11,944 nt of DNA, taken from the NCBI GenBank assembly GCA_003640385.1, contig RCAB01000938.1, positions 1 through 11,944 of the forward strand, read 5' to 3'. Every line of letters begins with the position of its first letter. Position 1 is the stretch's first letter. Below, piece by piece: positions 9,101 through 11,944 of this stretch. Both the position numbers and the translations under genes were made by a program. This stretch comes from Setaria digitata. Lineage: Eukaryota > Nematoda > Chromadorea > Rhabditida > Setariidae. The notes below the pieces were generated by a model. That model made no database searches and was not told where the DNA came from. It saw only the letters and a program-made list of their open reading frames with translations.

Positions 9101-11758
9101 GTAATGTTTCAGTTAGTGTTGGTAAAAATGTCAAGTATTAATGAGACTTGGTATTTTGAATTCTAATAGTTTATTTGAAGGGCAGAATTATTTCGATCTT
9201 TTCAGCTGGTCTAAAAAGATATGATTTGATTCGCCGATTCAATGCCAATATACCATACGGTGGGCTTACCTATACGATCTCACAGGAGGTTATTTTCTTT
9301 TAAATTTTAAATTCACTTCTGCTTTCCTTTTTTTTTCGACTCTAATGTGCGAAGTGTTTTATAGGGGTTTTTTACCGAAAATAAAGCGAAAACAATTGTC
9401 GGTTGTTTGGAGTCGGTATTAACGGAGAATTTTGCTCAGGATGTTAATAAGTGCGAAGCACAGTTACAGTGTTTGCATCGCTTATTTGCATCGAAAAGTG
9501 GCTTCCAAGCTTTTACCGCAGTGCCAGGGTACGTATATTATTAGTCGATTATATCCTTTTAGAGCTTCAAAATATTCTGAACAAAATTCTGAAACATGAG
9601 TTAGCTGATGATACTTTGTGTGTACCAACTTCCAGACAAAGTTCTGCGGCATTTGTGTCGGTGTTGTTGTCTAAGGATGGAAGGGAATTTTTTTTTTGTA
9701 ACTTCTGCTTGAAATTTTCATTAATGCAAATCTTTGCTTCCCTTGCTCTAAGCTCTTTCCTGTTCGTTTTTTTTTATTTATTTTTTTTCCTACTTTTTGT
9801 AGAGTTCGTGAAAAATTGGGTGATTTAGTGGTCCGAATGTTAAAAATATCTAATGAATGTATCGACTACGCAACCGTTGAGATGCTTTGTTCGTTGATGC
9901 AGCCGATGCACCCGAATTACGAGTTAAAGTTAGAACAACTCAATAAGCAGTCCCTTCTTGCTAGTCAGCAGTTCGTAGAGCATTTGTTGGATTTGGTTGT
10001 TAAACATACGGTATTGAAATTTTCAGAAATTCTAATTTCTCCTAGAATACAAAAAGTCATACGGGAAAGCTTCTGATTATAAAAATTAGGGAAATACTCT
10101 ATTTTTTTTAGCTGTAGTGTATTTATTATATTACTTAGAAGGGTAATTAGAAATGAACAGTTTTATTGCATGTGGTGTAGTTGTTGTTGCCACTAAAATG
10201 ATCATTAAGATTGTTCAACAGTTTTCAGTTATTTTTGGTGAACTTTATTATGCCAAGGGGTAATGAATTATTATTATTTTTTTTTTTTTTCAATGTGTCA
10301 TGGTATGTTGGGATAGAGCATTTTGTATAAACCAGAATAAGTTAATACTTTAAATTCACGTTATTATCGAAATAGATCTTTCAATCGTTTTAGGAGCAAA
10401 AAACCGGTGCATTGGTTATTGCTAGCATGCTTGATTTCTTAACATATGCTTTATGCGCTCCGTATAGTGAAACGACGCTGGGTGCTATATTCGATTTGTT
10501 GCTCGAAATGGTTGCTGAGCGTGGATCAAGTTTTTATCGGCTTTTTCAATATCCATCGATGACAATTGTTAAGGGTGAATTTGATAAAAGTGAACCAGAA
10601 TTTGAGTTTATTTGGCAGCTGTCAAGTTTTAAATATTGGAGAAACCTTTGAAGATGTGGTGAAATATGTTTTTTAGATACATCAATTTGTTTACATTTTT
10701 TTACTACTTGAACATTTGGCTCATTTTTCTCTTTCCATCTGTTAACTATCAAATTAATTTCTACATTTGCAGATAGTGTTGTTGCATATCACTTGTAATG
10801 ACTTAACTTTTTAGGGGCAGGTATGGTAATGCGTGCCATCATTGAGGAATCAACAGTAGAAATTTCAAAAAGGATGCAAATGTTGTCACTAACGGAAGGA
10901 GCATTTTTGGGACATCTTCAAATGGCTTTACTTAGTGTTGGTCGAGATCTTCGAGTCCTTGCAAACAAACAACTTAGTGGACATTTGTTATCGTTATGGA
11001 TTGCTGATAATAGTGCTGCTGCTGATCTCCTATCAAGATGTTTAGTAAGATTTTCTGTTTTGAGATTTAGCAAAGGAAAATATTCTCATGTCAGATATTA
11101 TGCCAGACTTTGTATTGTACGACTTAAAGAATCTGAAATATGATTGCCATCAATTGTCATGTTTTAAATTCTTCAAACGATTTATCTTAGGTAAAACAAC
11201 TGCTAAAAAGGACTGCCTTATTGTTACGTGTGATTTTAGCCTCGCGGATTGCTAGATTATATGGACTCAACTGAGAAACCCAATGTTATGGAAGCGGATT
11301 ATTTGTTGACACGGAACAATTTGGAAATGGCTAGTGAGCAGTCGAAGCAAAATCATCTTATGGTAAGTTTAACTGTTGATTCAACTGGGAGGAGAAGAAA
11401 AAGAGGGGCAGGGAATTGAGGCGATTCTCTGCGATGTATTTGACAATATCACTGCTATAATTTTATTAGATATTTTTTCAGGAGCAAGTCCAACAAATGC
11501 AACTTCAGTTGGAAGCTAAACTTGATCGATTGTTACAGCACTGGAACTTGGAGCATAAATTTTTGCAAAAGAAAGATGTGAAAGTTTTTTCCGTTTGACT
11601 TGCTTTTAACTTTTTTTTTTCTGAAGCAATTATTTAAGCTATATTCTTTACAGGATAAAATTCAAAAGCCAGTTATATTACGGAAGAGACGACAGCGCAT
11701 AAAAAGTGGAGTAAACTGGAAAATGTTTTGTTTCCAATTTGCCAAAGATCACTGTAAA
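5496..11758 (+). CDS. rme-8: RME-8/DNAJC13 endosomal J-domain co-chaperone, N-terminal third (3' end beyond window)
   Basis: RME-8 recruits Hsc70 to early endosomes and controls clathrin, retromer and sorting-nexin dynamics. Exons: 5496-5566, 5723-5798, 6006-6197, 6400-6543, 6738-6791, 7197-7342, 7746-7905, 8566-8657, 8797-8963, 9206-9288, 9365-9528, 9803-10010, 10394-10574, 10815-11044, 11240-11362, 11482-11577, 11654-11758; together 764 codons, all phases joining. Diagnostic stretches recalled from the family include [78 protein letters not shown] and [10 protein letters not shown]18, W21, Y25 and R27 correspond to the lipid-contact residues described for human DNAJC13. Known family members are about 2,250 residues, so roughly a third is present; the J domain is not. 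The start follows N-terminal conservation. The last donor (GTATGT at 11759) leads into an intron that runs off the window. Confidence 0.95.
7636..7696 (+). repeat. Imperfect tandem duplication in rme-8 intron 6
   Basis: Two 22-bp copies, 7636-7657 and 7675-7696, agree at 20 positions with a 39-bp period. Each begins with a pyrimidine run plus AG (TTTTTCAG and TTTTTTAG) and continues with TTYCTGCAAAGCTT. Each therefore mimics a splice acceptor, 50-100 bp before the true acceptor ending at 7745. Confidence 0.8.
7906..8565 (+). other. rme-8: rme-8 intron 7 (longest complete intron)
   Basis: A 660-bp intron between the LKT and IVFVVRN codons. It starts with a weak GTCCGT donor and ends in TTTTCAG. 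The reading frame of exon 7 stays open for about 100 bases into it but loses all family similarity. No other gene, RNA or repeat was seen inside it on either strand. Confidence 0.8.
11240..11577 (+). other. rme-8: rme-8 exons 15-16: predicted coiled-coil linker
   Basis: Residues 657-729. After the conserved PRGLLDYM start, the segment becomes rich in Q, L, E and K ([15 protein letters not shown]) with heptad-like leucine spacing, before the basic LRKRRQRIK motif in exon 17. The human protein has a similar-length helical region with little identity, so this is a divergent linker rather than an inserted domain. Confidence 0.6.
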
Positions 11759-11874
11759 GTATGTTCCTTGCAATTCATTTGCTTTAACACTCAAACTTTT
11801 GGTTGAAACTATGATGTTTGTTATTCCCGCAATAAATTCATAAATTCATGATTTTAACGGTAATTAATATTACT

Positions 11875-11920
11875 ATTCTTTATGTAAAGAAAGTAATATT
11901 ACTTTCTTTACATAAAGAAT
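11875..11920. repeat. 46-bp perfect palindrome
   Basis: Two uninterrupted 23-bp arms centred between 11897 and 11898 are exact reverse complements with no spacer. The outer right arm continues into the 53-bp terminal repeat. The left flank does not extend the palindrome. A spacerless palindrome of this length could extrude a cruciform or form a hairpin RNA, or could come from an assembler joining a sequence to its own reverse complement. Confidence 0.95.
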
Positions 11921-11944
11921 TAATTTGTTTTATAAATTTGGTAA
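11892..11944 (-). repeat. Right copy of 53-bp terminal inverted repeat
   Basis: Exact reverse complement of bases 1-53. It overlaps the right half of the 46-bp palindrome, so the repeat unit itself contains a self-complementary core (AGTAATATTACT). It ends exactly at the window edge. Confidence 0.95.

Larger units (their letters stand above)
11759..11944 (+). other. rme-8: rme-8 intron 17, running off the window
   Basis: It begins with a good GTATGT donor after DHCK. No continuation of the protein (expected to resemble DLIWN-KTREE) appears before the end. The palindromic repeat therefore lies inside an rme-8 intron. Confidence 0.8.

Noticed and set aside
9451..9828. 125-codon plus-strand open frame
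   Set aside because: It overlaps rme-8 exon 11 in another frame and then translates intron 11 poly-T as phenylalanine runs; the rme-8 frame has clear family identity.
1..11944. Whole window as a large transposon bounded by inverted repeats
   Set aside because: No transposase, the interior is two conserved cellular genes, and rme-8 continues beyond the right repeat.
1..11944. tRNA, rRNA or CRISPR
   Set aside because: No recognisable tRNA arms, rRNA signature or regularly spaced repeats were seen on either strand.

Overview
The window reads as AT-rich nuclear DNA from a nematode. Two intron-rich genes sit head to head, with short exons, mostly TTTYAG-type acceptors and proteins recognisable from Caenorhabditis and human relatives. 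High intron density, many weak splice donors and low GC fit a filarial or other clade III worm, but that placement is an inference. No bacterial, viral or transposon genes were recognised.

Left part (1-1329): AT-rich DNA downstream of the minus-strand gene. It holds a short direct-repeat cluster and no supportable gene. Minus strand, 1330-3981: a complete seven-exon gene for a 299-residue SLD-2 protein, the free-standing nematode counterpart of the RecQL4 N-terminus, which acts in replication initiation. Exon phases join exactly (900 nt including the stop). The protein carries five full CDK consensus sites, four of them in two matching modules that look like a duplicated two-exon cassette.

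Middle (about 4012-5451): a 1.4 kb divergent intergenic region that must hold both promoters. It contains long T tracts, a GATT microsatellite, two near-identical DR1-type nuclear-receptor-like sites 240 bp apart, and weak E2F-like cores. Candidate spliced-leader acceptors flank it on both sides.

Right part (5496-11758, continuing past the window): the first 17 coding exons (764 codons, all phases consistent) of rme-8/DNAJC13, a very large endosomal J-domain co-chaperone. The N-terminal PH-like phosphoinositide-binding region and the start of the helical-repeat scaffold are present. The J domain lies beyond the window. An 11-codon upstream ORF ends by overlapping the rme-8 start codon (TGATG).

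The extreme ends of the window are a perfect 53-bp inverted repeat, and the right copy sits in a 46-bp perfect palindrome. This is either a short interspersed palindromic repeat or an assembly-graph boundary. The two genes act in unrelated processes (replication licensing and endosomal sorting); any link would be through the shared upstream region.
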